The notes under the pieces were generated by a model. That model did no database searches, was not told the origin of the DNA, and was given only the letters and a program-made list of their open reading frames with translations. A program made the position numbers and the translations under genes. A stretch of 64,000 nucleotides of DNA from an uncultured Eubacterium sp. (GTDB taxonomy: Bacteria > Bacillota > Clostridia > Peptostreptococcales > Anaerovoracaceae): the NCBI GenBank assembly GCA_900543485.1, contig UQRM01000001.1, positions 1-64,000 of the forward strand, read 5' to 3'. Below are positions 53,398 to 62,164 of this stretch, piece by piece. Within the stretch, counting starts at the first letter, position 1, and each line of letters opens with the position of its first letter.

Positions 53398-53438
53398 GTC
53401 CCGGTCTGGTACTGTTAAAGTACCGGGCCGGGATTTTT
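53398..53438 (+). terminator. Terminator or attenuator between vanRS and vanG
   Basis: TCCCGGTCTGGTACT (53398-53412) pairs along all 15 bases with AGTACCGGGCCGGGA (53418-53432, two wobble pairs) around a five-base loop and is followed by TTTTT. It separates the regulatory genes from the resistance genes. No promoter is obvious in the 120 bp between it and vanG, so read-through may be regulated. Confidence 0.85.
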
Positions 53439-53558
53439 CATACCGGGGATGCGTCCGATAAAGCGAAGTGCCTGACATCCCAGCCTGACGCCGCCTGTGC
53501 GGCCGGCTGCTCCCCGAACACAAAAGGCAAAAAGCAGAAAAGAGAGGAGACCTTACTT

Positions 53559-54743
53559 ATGTCTGAAACAGACCATGGCAGAAAAAATATCGCCGTCATA
53601 TTCGGCGGTTGTTCACCGGAATACGAAATCTCGCTCCAGTCGGCCTCGGCCGTCGTAGAAAATCTGGACAGAGAGAAATACGAACCCATACTGGTAGGGA
53701 TATCAAAAGAGGGAAAGTGGTTCCTTTATCGCGGGTCCGTGGAAAACATCCGACAGGACAAATGGCTCACATCGGTGTCGGACACCGACGCAGCGGCAGG
53801 CGAAAATACGGGGATTTGCCTTCCCGCCATCATACCTCCCGACAGAGGAGATCGACGGCTTCTGGTTTTCGACAGCAGCTCCGGAACAGTCACAGAGCGC
53901 ATATATCTGGACGCCGCCCTCCCAGTGCTTCACGGAAAGAACGGAGAAGACGGTTCAGTCCAGGGCTTGCTGGCCCTGGCAGATATACCGGTAGCAGGCT
54001 GCGGCATCACATCGTCCGCCCTCTGCATGGATAAAAATCTGGCTCATCAGCTGGCGGCTTCCTACGGTATACAGGTCCCACGGTCACTGATGCTGAAAGG
54101 GCCGCTGGAAGACCATATCGACCGCCTCACCGTCTTCGTCATCGAAACGGGACTCCCGGTATTCGTCAAACCCGTAAAGGCCGGTTCTTCCCTGGGGATA
54201 ACGAAGGTCACCTCCACAGGAGACCTGCCCTCCGCCATCGAAACAGCGTTCATCTACGACGATGAAGTCATCATAGAGGAGTGTATCGACGGCTTCGAGG
54301 TGGGCTGTGCCATCGTCGGCGAACATCATCTGACCGTCGGCGAACCGGATGAGATATGTCTGGACTGCCATCCCCAGGCCACCGGCAATTTCTTCGACTA
54401 TGTAGAAAAGTACACGCTGGATCATTCCACTATCTACGTTCCCGCTCGCGTCTCCGTGGAAATATCCCGGAAGATACGACGGACAGCGGTGAACATCTAT
54501 CGTGCTCTCGGCTGTTCCGGTTTCGCCAGAGTAGATATGTTCCTGACGCCTTCGGGCAAACTGGTATTCAACGAAGTCAACACCATCCCCGGATTTACAC
54601 AGCACAGCAGATTCCCCGCCATGATGAAGGCGGCCGGCATTGACTTCGGTCCCCTGCTGGACATGATACTGTCTCAGGCTCTCGAGAAAGACAGCATAGC
54701 CGGACATTCAGGCGGCTCTTTCACTCTTCAGGAGGTGATGTGA
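53559..54743 (+). CDS. vanG: D-alanine--D-serine ligase, VanG type
   Basis: The enzyme makes the D-Ala-D-Ser dipeptide that lowers vancomycin affinity of peptidoglycan precursors. The 394-residue ATP-grasp ligase shows FGGCSPEYEISLQSA, ALPVLHGKNGEDG, KPVKAGSSLGI, the omega-loop EKYTLDHSTIYVPAR (EKY as in Ser-type ligases) and FNEVNTIPGFT. Linkage to vanXY and a serine racemase gene supports D-Ser as second substrate. It is about 45 residues longer than VanG of enterococci, with an extension near residues 70-110. ATG 53559 follows AGAGGAGA. Confidence 0.92.
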   Translation: MSETDHGRKNIAVIFGGCSPEYEISLQSASAVVENLDREKYEPILVGISKEGKWFLYRGSVENIRQDKWLTSVSDTDAAAGENTGICLPAIIPPDRGDRRLLVFDSSSGTVTERIYLDAALPVLHGKNGEDGSVQGLLALADIPVAGCGITSSALCMDKNLAHQLAASYGIQVPRSLMLKGPLEDHIDRLTVFVIETGLPVFVKPVKAGSSLGITKVTSTGDLPSAIETAFIYDDEVIIEECIDGFEVGCAIVGEHHLTVGEPDEICLDCHPQATGNFFDYVEKYTLDHSTIYVPARVSVEISRKIRRTAVNIYRALGCSGFARVDMFLTPSGKLVFNEVNTIPGFTQHSRFPAMMKAAGIDFGPLLDMILSQALEKDSIAGHSGGSFTLQEVM

Positions 54744-55402
54744 TGAGAATGCGACACCGCATCTGCAAAAACTACGGTACGGAGCCGGCTCTCACCCGTC
54801 CCGTACTGGTCAACCGGGAGAACGGACTGGAAACCGACTGTGATATATCTGAGCTGGTCCCTGTAGGAAAAGCTCCCGACGTCCTTCTCCATCGCCGCGC
54901 AGCAGCGGCGCTGGAACATCTGATGGCTCAGATAGACGGCTGGGAACACATCGTTCCCGTCAGTGGCTGGCGCTCGTTCCGGCAGCAGACGGATATCTGG
55001 AACGATACAGTAATCACCCGCGGCGAAGACTTCGCCCGCCGGTTCGTGGCTCTTCCCGGTCACAGCGAGCATCAGACGGGACTGGCTATCGACCTGGGGT
55101 GGAAACAGGAAAACAGAGAAATAGATTTCATCTGCCCCGTATTCCCTTATACGGGGATATGCGGTCAGTTCCGAAAACTGGCTCCTTCCTTCGGATTCGT
55201 AGAACGCTATCCTGCCGGCAAGGAGAAAATCACAGGGATAAGTCACGAACCCTGGCATTTCCGCTATGTAGGACTCCCTCACTCCCTGGCGATGGTCTCT
55301 TTGGGGCTGGTCCTGGAGGAATATATCTTGCTGCTGGACGTCGGCCCGCAGGGAGTCGGTGTGAGCCCAAGGAAAAGGAGGCCGGGTCATGAAAGCATTT
55401 GA
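54743..55402 (+). CDS. vanXY: VanXY-type D,D-dipeptidase/carboxypeptidase
   Basis: The 219-residue M15-family zinc peptidase removes D-Ala-D-Ala ends, leaving D-Ser-ended precursors. The zinc and catalytic motifs are SEHQTGLAIDL (SxHxxGxAxD) and EPWHFRYVG (ExxWH). There is no signal peptide, as expected for cytosolic VanXY rather than membrane VanY. ATG 54743 overlaps the vanG stop by one base and follows AGGAGG. Confidence 0.93.
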   Translation: MRMRHRICKNYGTEPALTRPVLVNRENGLETDCDISELVPVGKAPDVLLHRRAAAALEHLMAQIDGWEHIVPVSGWRSFRQQTDIWNDTVITRGEDFARRFVALPGHSEHQTGLAIDLGWKQENREIDFICPVFPYTGICGQFRKLAPSFGFVERYPAGKEKITGISHEPWHFRYVGLPHSLAMVSLGLVLEEYILLLDVGPQGVGVSPRKRRPGHESI

Positions 55403-57791
55403 AACCATAAGATCCAGCTCCCATAAATCGGTCTCCGCCGCCTTCGTCGGCACGCCACAGACGACGGCCGGAGGCGGTCTCGATATCTTCAGGATGATTG
55501 CCGCCTTTCTCGTCGTGGCCATCCACACCACTCCTCTGGACAGCTTCAGCCGCGATATCGACTTCCTCTTTACAGGAGTATTGGCCAGAGTGGCCGTTCC
55601 CTTTTTCTTCATGGTGACAGGCCATTTTACCGCATCACGTTTTTTTCTCTCCGATGAGCCCGACTCTGGCGGGATAGGCGCTGGATGCGGTCCGGCCAGG
55701 GCCGCCTTGCTGTCGTCGCTGAAAAAGCTGGGTCTCCTGTACGCCGCCGCGTCCATCCTCTATCTGCCTGTCGCTGTTTATGCCGGATACTACGACGGTC
55801 TGACGGCGACAGGGCTTCTCAGACTGGTGATCTTCGATGGGACCTTTTATCACCTGTGGTACTTCCCTGCCTGCATGATGGGATCGGCGCTGCTCTATGC
55901 CATGAGCCGCTTCATGTCCCTCACCGGCGCCACAGTCATTTCAATGTTCCTATACGTCATAGGATTGGCCGGAGACAGCTATTTCGGCATAGCCTCCCGT
56001 CTGCCGCTAATAGATCATTTCCTGGACGGCGCTTTCCACCTGTTTTCGTACACCAGGAACGGTCTGTTTTTCGCCCCCCTCTTCCTGCTGCTGGGGATAT
56101 GGTGCGGCGGCAGACTCGCGCCAAAAGGCCGCGGCTACGGCAGACGTCCCATTTCCACGGCGGTCCGGTCCGCCATCCTCACTCTCTTCCTGGCTGCCAT
56201 GACAGCCGAAGGCTTTTCCCTTTACCTGGGAAGACTCCAGCGTCATGACAGTATGTACGTGATGCTTGTCCCAGTCATGATATCCCTTTACCGACTGCTG
56301 CTGACGATCCCGGCCAGCCAAAGCCCCCGCCTTCGTCCCATATCGACATTGATATATATCATCCATCCAGGATCCATCGTCTTCATCAGACTGCTGGCCG
56401 ACATCTCGGGGCTGGAGTGGCTGCTGACAAGCAACAGTCTTGTACATTATATCGCTGTTTCACTGCTGTCCCTTACGATCGCCCTGCTGGCCGACGCCAT
56501 TTTGTTCTCCCGGAGGACCGCCGGAGGCTGCTTCCGGACCGAAAGCCACTGCCTGAGTAAAGCCTCACGAGATACCTGGGAAAACCGTTCCCCTGAATGG
56601 TCGCGGGACAGAGCCTGGGCGGAGATCGATATGGATGCCCTGGCAGCCAATGTAACTTTTCTGCGCTCCCGACTGCCGGAAGACTGCCGCCTGATGCCGG
56701 CTGTCAAAGCCGAAGCCTATGGCCACGGCGCTGTCATCATTGCCAGAGAGCTCAACAGACTTGGTATCCGCTCATTCTGCGTCGCCTGTATCGACGAAGG
56801 GATATCCCTGAGAGAAGCAGGTATATGTGGAGAGATACTGATACTTGGATACACCCATCCCTCCCGCTTCGACCAGCTTTTACGATACCGCCTGATACAG
56901 ACTGCCGTGGATCTGGCTCATGCCCGTGCCATGGATGATTTCGGGAAAAAACATGGTCGACACATACAAGTACACCTGGCTGTAGATACCGGTATGCGCA
57001 GGCTGGGAGAACCCTGCGAAAATATCGAAGGCTTTCGTCTCATGATGGCCATGGAAAACCTGGAGATCTCGGGTCTTTTCACCCATCTGGCGGCCTCCGA
57101 TATGACGGACGCATCGAGCCGCCGCTTCACCGAAAAGCAGCTTGAAAGCTTCCGCACTCTCGTCTCCGCCCTGGGCATAAGCTCGGAAGACGGCGGAGAA
57201 CGCGGGCCAAAAGCCCTGAGCCGTCTTAAACTCCATGTACTGGCCAGCTACGGTATTCTCAACTATCCGGAGGCCGCTTTCCACTACGCCAGAGTTGGCA
57301 TCGCTCTCTACGGCGTCCTCAGCAGCCGGGAGGACGAAGAAAGTTACGATACACCGCTGCGTCCCGTCCTTTCCGTCAAAGCCCGCGTCACCTCCGTCAG
57401 AAAACTTCGGGCCGGAGAATCCGCCGGCTACGCTATGGCCTTTACCGCCTCAAAGGAAATGAAAATAGCAGCCCTGGCCATCGGGTACGCAGACGGACTG
57501 CCGCGAGAGCTTTCCAACATGAAAGGCTCAGTACTCATCGCCGGGAAGCGTGCTTCCATTATCGGCCGCATCTGTATGGATCAGACTATCATCGACGTCA
57601 GCCATATCGATAAAGTCTGCGCCGGAGATGTAGCCGTCATCATCGGCTCCGGTGACGGTGGATCTATCCGTGCGTCTCAGCTGGCAGCCTCCGCGGGGAC
57701 CATCACCAACGAGATCCTGAGCCGGTTGGGAAATCGGCTTCCGCGAATACCTGTGAAAGCCTTCCATGCTATAATGGATTCAGACAGATAG
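55389..57791 (+). CDS. vanT: VanT-type membrane serine racemase
   Basis: The 800-residue protein supplies D-serine. Residues about 30-375 form a ten-span acyltransferase-3-like membrane domain, thought to take up L-serine. Residues about 405-800 are an alanine-racemase-type PLP domain with the catalytic lysine near residue 440 in AVKAEAYGHG and a GRICMDQTIIDVS segment near the C-terminus. It overlaps vanXY by 14 bp. Together with vanR, vanS, vanG and vanXY it completes the VanG-type gene order; vanU, vanY and vanW are absent. Confidence 0.94.
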   Translation: MKAFETIRSSSHKSVSAAFVGTPQTTAGGGLDIFRMIAAFLVVAIHTTPLDSFSRDIDFLFTGVLARVAVPFFFMVTGHFTASRFFLSDEPDSGGIGAGCGPARAALLSSLKKLGLLYAAASILYLPVAVYAGYYDGLTATGLLRLVIFDGTFYHLWYFPACMMGSALLYAMSRFMSLTGATVISMFLYVIGLAGDSYFGIASRLPLIDHFLDGAFHLFSYTRNGLFFAPLFLLLGIWCGGRLAPKGRGYGRRPISTAVRSAILTLFLAAMTAEGFSLYLGRLQRHDSMYVMLVPVMISLYRLLLTIPASQSPRLRPISTLIYIIHPGSIVFIRLLADISGLEWLLTSNSLVHYIAVSLLSLTIALLADAILFSRRTAGGCFRTESHCLSKASRDTWENRSPEWSRDRAWAEIDMDALAANVTFLRSRLPEDCRLMPAVKAEAYGHGAVIIARELNRLGIRSFCVACIDEGISLREAGICGEILILGYTHPSRFDQLLRYRLIQTAVDLAHARAMDDFGKKHGRHIQVHLAVDTGMRRLGEPCENIEGFRLMMAMENLEISGLFTHLAASDMTDASSRRFTEKQLESFRTLVSALGISSEDGGERGPKALSRLKLHVLASYGILNYPEAAFHYARVGIALYGVLSSREDEESYDTPLRPVLSVKARVTSVRKLRAGESAGYAMAFTASKEMKIAALAIGYADGLPRELSNMKGSVLIAGKRASIIGRICMDQTIIDVSHIDKVCAGDVAVIIGSGDGGSIRASQLAASAGTITNEILSRLGNRLPRIPVKAFHAIMDSDR

Positions 57792-57879
57792 ACAGGAGGA
57801 AAAAAGCAGTATGTAAACAGATGGCAGGATCTTCTTTCCAGCTGAACGGGTATGAAAGAGCATATTTCTCCGCGTTTTA

Positions 57880-58057
57880 CCTACATTTCACTTTTTTTGC
57901 GTAATGTAGATAAAATCTTCAACGTTTACTGTCTCTCCTTCAGACAAATTATCTGTATTTATGTCATAAAGCATTAATTTTCCTCTTGACTAAAATGATC
58001 CAGCATCTCAAACCTGTTGGATTTTGCCTACTTTTTTTATTTTTCGAGAAATGTAGG
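57880..58057. repeat. Two CCTAC/GTAGG hairpins with equal spacing
   Basis: CCTAC (57880-57884) faces GTAGA (57906-57910), and CCTAC (58027-58031) faces GTAGG (58053-58057); both pairs are 26 bp apart. Oriented copies read about TTTTACCTACATTT, and the loops are T-rich. The second stem, GCCTAC/GTAGGC, contains an inner TTTTCGAGAAA fold. The spacing between pairs (121 bp) does not follow the 42/32/42 plan of the three larger arrays, so this may be only loosely related. The pairs lie between vanT and the MFS leader. Confidence 0.5.
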
Positions 58058-58080
58058 CATTTTCTTTTTTCCATATATCC

Positions 58081-58109
58081 TTGACCGGGATCATTCCGTA
58101 TGTTATCAT
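58081..58109 (+). promoter_or_regulatory. Promoter of the MFS leader
   Basis: TTGACC (58081-58086) and TATCAT (58104-58109) have a 17-bp spacer. Transcription from about 58116 would include the leader peptide and both hairpins. Confidence 0.75.
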
Positions 58110-58141
58110 GTCACACAGTATATGGAAAGGGAGGTGGCTTG

Positions 58142-58159
58142 ATGTCGTCTATTCGTTAA
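58142..58159 (+). CDS. Five-residue leader peptide MSSIR
   Basis: ATG 58142 lies seven bases after GGGAGG, one of the strongest ribosome binding sites in the window, and the frame stops after Met-Ser-Ser-Ile-Arg. It is the first thing translated from the MFS promoter and precedes an alternative-hairpin attenuator. Very short leader peptides ending in Arg or another residue at which drug-bound ribosomes stall are known for antibiotic-inducible efflux and resistance genes, which fits an exporter behind it. Confidence 0.75.
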   Translation: MSSIR

Positions 58160-58183
58160 ATAAGGGGACAATAGGATTTCTTT

Positions 58184-58333
58184 CATCACAGGATCTGTGG
58201 TGAGTATTTTGTCGTACTTGTTTTTCGAATGGGTGACCGGGTCGCCTTCCTTTTGCGTTCCGGCGATTTTTCACGCCTTCGCTCGGCGATGACAGCTACA
58301 CAGGATATCTCACCACAGGGAGATATCTTTTTT
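58184..58333 (+). promoter_or_regulatory. Attenuator in the MFS leader
   Basis: The terminator is GATATCTC (58304-58311) paired with GAGATATC (58320-58327) and followed by TTTTTT. CTGTGGTGAG (58195-58204) can pair either with CATCACAG just before it (58184-58191) or, over ten perfect bases, with CTCACCACAG (58309-58318), which is the loop and part of the 5' arm of the terminator. These folds are mutually exclusive. Ribosome position at the MSSIR peptide could switch between them. Confidence 0.78.
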
Positions 58334-58441
58334 ATTGTCCTTTACATGAAGCTACAGGAGATCCGCGCTGCCGATCACGCATGCGGCAGGCGCAGACGAA
58401 AAATGGCCCCGTTGGGGCCGGATAACGAAAGGATAATGAAA

Positions 58442-59713
58442 ATGTCAGATAACGCAATTAACGATAACAAAAAAACGGCATGGAAACGGCCTTTCATCTT
58501 GGTAGCCGCAGGGCAAGCCGTTTCGATGCTTGGCAGCCACGGGGTCCAGTTCGCTCTCATCTGGTGGCTGGCGGAGCAGACATCATCGCCGCTGATGCTG
58601 GGGCTTTCAGGGTTGATAGCATACCTTCCCATGACTCTGTTCAGCCCTGTGGCCGGCATCGCCGCCGACCGCTTCAACAAAAAATTCATTTCCATATTCT
58701 CCGACATATCCATGGGAGTAATCGCGCTGATATACTCACTGCTGCTGTCATCCTTCGACATGCCTGTATGGTCAGTGTTCATAGTCCTGTGCGCCCGGGG
58801 GATAGGGAGCACCTTTCAGCAGCCTGCCATCCAATCCATCATTCCTCAGCTTGTCCCATCGGACCAGCTGATAAAAACCAACGGATGGCTGCAGCTGATA
58901 AACGCAGGCTCCTTCCTGCTGGGGCCTGTTATCGGCGCCTCTCTGTACGCCGCCTTCCCTCTGTCCGTGGTATTGCTCAGCGACGTGGCAGGAGCCGTCC
59001 TGGCCAGTATCGCTCTGGGCTTCGTTACCATACCCAAGCTCGAAAAACACCTGGAGGAAAGAAAGAGCGCCGTTTCAGAATTCAAAGAGGGGCTTCTGAT
59101 CTTCAGAAAGGATGAAAAACTGCTGCTCCTGGTAGCGGCCGAGGCTCTGTGCATGTTTTTCTATGCTCCTCTTTCATCCTTCTATCCGCTGATGACCAGT
59201 GATTATTTTGGTTTATCAGCCATATATGGCAGCTTCGTAGAACTGGCATTCGCCGTCGGTATGCTGCTTTCATCGCTGTTGTTTTCCAGCGTACTCAGGA
59301 TCAGACGGAAAATAAGGACATCTTTCGTCGGGCTTTTATGTATAGGTGTCATGTCAGCCCTCTGCGGTATCGTGCCTCCAACCTTCACCGGCTGGCTGGC
59401 CTTCGCGCTGTTCTGCGCGTGTCTGGGCGCTTCCGGCAACGTCCACACCATCCCGCTGACAGCTTATATCCAGGAAACCGTCCAACCGGAAAAGATGGGC
59501 AGAGCCTTTTCTGTCCTGACTCTCATCTCGTCAGTGACCATGCCGATAGGGCTTCTGATAAGCAGTCCTATCGCCGAGCAGGTGGGAGTGGCTCTGTGGT
59601 TCTTCATCTCGGGCATCGCCATCATCGTCATCTTCGCTGCCGCGATGCTGATCCGCCTGCCGTGGCGCAGGAAAAGGAAAAGCCAGAGACCTGATCTCCC
59701 TGGCTCAGCTTAG
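58442..59713 (+). CDS. MFS drug-exporter-type transporter
   Basis: The 423-residue protein has 12 membrane segments and the sequence pattern of the macrolide/enterobactin-type MFS exporters (MFS_3), with the FSPVAGIAADRFNKK loop after segment 2 that defines the superfamily. ATG 58442 was chosen with AAAGGA eight bases upstream; ATG 58436 and a much longer in-frame reading from 58229 have poor sites. The leader architecture suggests inducible expression by a translation-affecting compound. It follows the van cluster but has its own promoter. Confidence 0.88.
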   Translation: MSDNAINDNKKTAWKRPFILVAAGQAVSMLGSHGVQFALIWWLAEQTSSPLMLGLSGLIAYLPMTLFSPVAGIAADRFNKKFISIFSDISMGVIALIYSLLLSSFDMPVWSVFIVLCARGIGSTFQQPAIQSIIPQLVPSDQLIKTNGWLQLINAGSFLLGPVIGASLYAAFPLSVVLLSDVAGAVLASIALGFVTIPKLEKHLEERKSAVSEFKEGLLIFRKDEKLLLLVAAEALCMFFYAPLSSFYPLMTSDYFGLSAIYGSFVELAFAVGMLLSSLLFSSVLRIRRKIRTSFVGLLCIGVMSALCGIVPPTFTGWLAFALFCACLGASGNVHTIPLTAYIQETVQPEKMGRAFSVLTLISSVTMPIGLLISSPIAEQVGVALWFFISGIAIIVIFAAAMLIRLPWRRKRKSQRPDLPGSA

Positions 59714-59753
59714 CCCGATACGCTCAGGCTGATCTGAATGATCGTCATACTTA

Positions 59754-60143
59754 TTATACGGCATCTTCTCCGGAAAGTTCTTCCGTCAATTCAATGATGC
59801 GGGGCGCCAGCCGTTCCCGCTCTTTTTTCGTTATTCGAGCAAAGGCAGGATACGCGGTAATTATCAAAGCGATACCGATCAGCCCGACAGGTATCCCATA
59901 GATGAACCACTCCACCCACACCATGGTGAAGCACATTCCTATACCCAACAGCAGGCAGCCCAGCACGCCCAGGGTGATGGACACGATCATACCTTTTCTG
60001 GTAGCGCTCTTGTCCAGTTTCCGCAGCAGCTCCATCTTATCTTCGCTTTCATCCACCATCATGTATTTCCTGCGTATACTTCTTATTTCCTCCTGCCTTT
60101 TGGCCGAATAAGTGTATTCAAAGGTCTCGGGTCTGTTTTTCAT
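59754..60143 (-). CDS. Small two-span membrane protein
   Basis: The 129-residue protein has a polar N-terminus and two membrane segments with LGVLGCLLLGIGMCFTMVW and a following GIPVGLIGIALII. ATG 60143 was chosen because AAAGGAG lies upstream and it starts 7 bp after the preceding gene. It is last in the operon of a two-component system and two membrane proteins. The G..G....GxGMC..MVW module recurs in the protein at 63373-63744. Function unknown. Confidence 0.75.
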   Translation of the reverse strand: MKNRPETFEYTYSAKRQEEIRSIRRKYMMVDESEDKMELLRKLDKSATRKGMIVSITLGVLGCLLLGIGMCFTMVWVEWFIYGIPVGLIGIALIITAYPAFARITKKERERLAPRIIELTEELSGEDAV

Positions 60144-60150
60144 AAAATCA

Positions 60151-61080
60151 TTACTCCTTTCCTCCGCGCTGTCGGGAAGTCTGATCATCCGTTCCCTTTT
60201 GGGCATACTCACCGCGTTTCAATTCTCTGCTGGAGCGAATTATCATATGGATCCCCAGCCCTGCAATCATGGCGCAGGCGACACACCCTGACACCCCTGT
60301 CATGATCTGTCTGAAATGAGGCGAGGTGCTTCCATCGTCGAACTGGGTCAGCATGGCGGTCTCCAGAGCCAGCATGGAAACCAGCGCCGCCGCCATGTTT
60401 ATCACTCTCACGGCATAGTCCACAGGGCTGTTGATCTTGCGGTATTTCACCATATTGATGATGGCCATGACGGTGATGTAAAATGTATACAAAGCTACCA
60501 CATAGATCATCATCCCACTATAACGGAAGCCCTTATTGTCGGAGATGATCAGTATCACGACACCTATGAGCGCGATATTCATCATCAGCAGGATGATCCC
60601 GCACATCCGGTATCTGCTCAGCTCACATTTCCTGTCCTCTCCAAGTCCCCTTTTCTGGCTGTAGCGCGCCAACAGGAAACGCATCACCGACAGGAATATA
60701 TAATACATAACCAGAGTCCCGAACCAGACTGAACGATAGCGCACTCCCGAAAAAGCATTCAACGCTACATACAGGAGATTCACTCCCAAAGAAAGATGTA
60801 CTGAGAGATTCGTCTTAAATGGTATATCATCCAGATATTTTCCCACATACGGCAGCTCATGAAGGCTCCTGCTGACCTTCCGCACTACAGGTGCTATCCC
60901 CAGACACACGATAGCCAATGCATAAGCCGATACCAAATACGATATATATGCCACAAGCGTATCTTCCCCCGCGATAAGAAAGCTGTAGCACAACGAGCCT
61001 ATCCCCACCGGTATGCTGATGAGCACCACTGCCGTACCCGGATACAACGCTCTGCGGATGATCTTTTTAAGCTTTTCCAC
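60151..61080 (-). CDS. Multi-span membrane protein of unknown function
   Basis: The 309-residue protein has about eight membrane segments and no recognised domain. It starts at GTG 61080 with GGAGAGGG upstream and overlaps the histidine kinase gene by 14 bp. Being coupled to the two-component genes, it is probably their sensor partner or target. Confidence 0.75.
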   Translation of the reverse strand: MEKLKKIIRRALYPGTAVVLISIPVGIGSLCYSFLIAGEDTLVAYISYLVSAYALAIVCLGIAPVVRKVSRSLHELPYVGKYLDDIPFKTNLSVHLSLGVNLLYVALNAFSGVRYRSVWFGTLVMYYIFLSVMRFLLARYSQKRGLGEDRKCELSRYRMCGIILLMMNIALIGVVILIISDNKGFRYSGMMIYVVALYTFYITVMAIINMVKYRKINSPVDYAVRVINMAAALVSMLALETAMLTQFDDGSTSPHFRQIMTGVSGCVACAMIAGLGIHMIIRSSRELKRGEYAQKGTDDQTSRQRGGKE

Positions 61081-62164
61081 TTTTCCCTCTCCTGAGCCTG
61101 ACCGTAAATACGCTGCCTTTTCCTACCTCACTGGTTACGGAAATATCCCCGCCTGCGATGTCGATGACTCTCCTGACCAACGCCAGCCCCAGGCCATTTC
61201 CCTGTGTGGCATGAGAAGTATCCCCCTGATAAAACTTCTCAAAAATATGTCGTCCCACTTCCGGTGGTATGCCGCAACCTGTATCCCCTATCCGGACCAC
61301 AACATCCTCTCCGTCTGTTCTCATGGAAAGGGATATCCTTCCTCCCAGCTCCGTAAATTTAACGGCATTGGAGAACAAATTGTTCCAGACCAGAGAAAGC
61401 AGCTCCGCATCAGTATCCACCGATACCCCTTCCTCCACATCTGTTTCGATGTCCAATCCCTTAGCTTCCCATTCCCCTTCGAAGGACAGCAGACATTCAC
61501 ACAGCTGCTCCCCCAGATCATAGCTCTCAGCTGCCGGATATATCTGCTGATTTTCCAGCTTATTGAGCTTCAGGATATTGGTTATCAGATCAGCCAGCCT
61601 CCGCGACGCCTCCGCAACAGCTCCGGCATACTCCATCCGCTTGTCCTGCGACAGCCCCGGCTGCTGCAGCATCGTCCCGTAATTTTGCATCACCGCCAGC
61701 GGAGTCTTAAGCTCATGAGAAACGTTAGCGATAAAATCATTACGCAAAGTCTCTGTTCCCGACAGCTCTTCTGCCATTTTATTGAAATACTCGGCGATGA
61801 CATTGAAATCACTCAGGCTGTCTATGCCTCCCGCCAGCGGTATCCTTACCGAAAAGTCGCCTTCCATTATCTGCTCCGCGGCTTTGACGATACGCCGCAC
61901 CGGCCGTTCCACCATGAATTTTCTCCTGATCCCATCGATAACAGTACACAACAGGCTGAGAAACACTACATTCACAAAAGTCACCTTGGCCGCGTAGCTG
62001 ATATTTCCCTCTGTCAACCGGATCCCGGTCGTTTCCATCAGACTGTTGAGGAACAACGTCATACAGCAGCTTATGACAAATGCCATCAGGAGGAAAAAGG
62101 ACAGGTACCTCCTGATCCCCAGCAGCACCCGTTCTTTCCTGCCGGCTCTCTTCATATCACTCAT
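61067..62164 (-). CDS. Sensor histidine kinase
   Basis: The 365-residue kinase has two membrane segments (about 18-40 and 47-68 with a very short loop), a HAMP domain (about 70-125), the phosphoacceptor motif VSHELKTPLAVM, and an ATPase domain with NLFSNAVKF, GDTGCGIPPEV and GNGLGLALVRRV. A very short external loop suggests sensing within the membrane. It overlaps the response regulator gene by 8 bp. Confidence 0.93.
   Translation of the reverse strand: MSDMKRAGRKERVLLGIRRYLSFFLLMAFVISCCMTLFLNSLMETTGIRLTEGNISYAAKVTFVNVVFLSLLCTVIDGIRRKFMVERPVRRIVKAAEQIMEGDFSVRIPLAGGIDSLSDFNVIAEYFNKMAEELSGTETLRNDFIANVSHELKTPLAVMQNYGTMLQQPGLSQDKRMEYAGAVAEASRRLADLITNILKLNKLENQQIYPAAESYDLGEQLCECLLSFEGEWEAKGLDIETDVEEGVSVDTDAELLSLVWNNLFSNAVKFTELGGRISLSMRTDGEDVVVRIGDTGCGIPPEVGRHIFEKFYQGDTSHATQGNGLGLALVRRVIDIAGGDISVTSEVGKGSVFTVRLRRGKSGKA

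Noticed and set aside
57821..57904. 27-codon reading frame MAGSSFQLNGYERAYF...
   Set aside because: It lies 21 bases after the only AGGAGG, has no own ribosome binding site, and runs into the CCTAC hairpin; an ATG-TAA start-stop pair at 57811-57816 comes first. Probably chance.
58229..58441. Longer N-terminus for the MFS exporter
   Set aside because: The extra 71 codons run through the terminator hairpin and lack a ribosome binding site and hydrophobic pattern; the start at 58442 fits much better.
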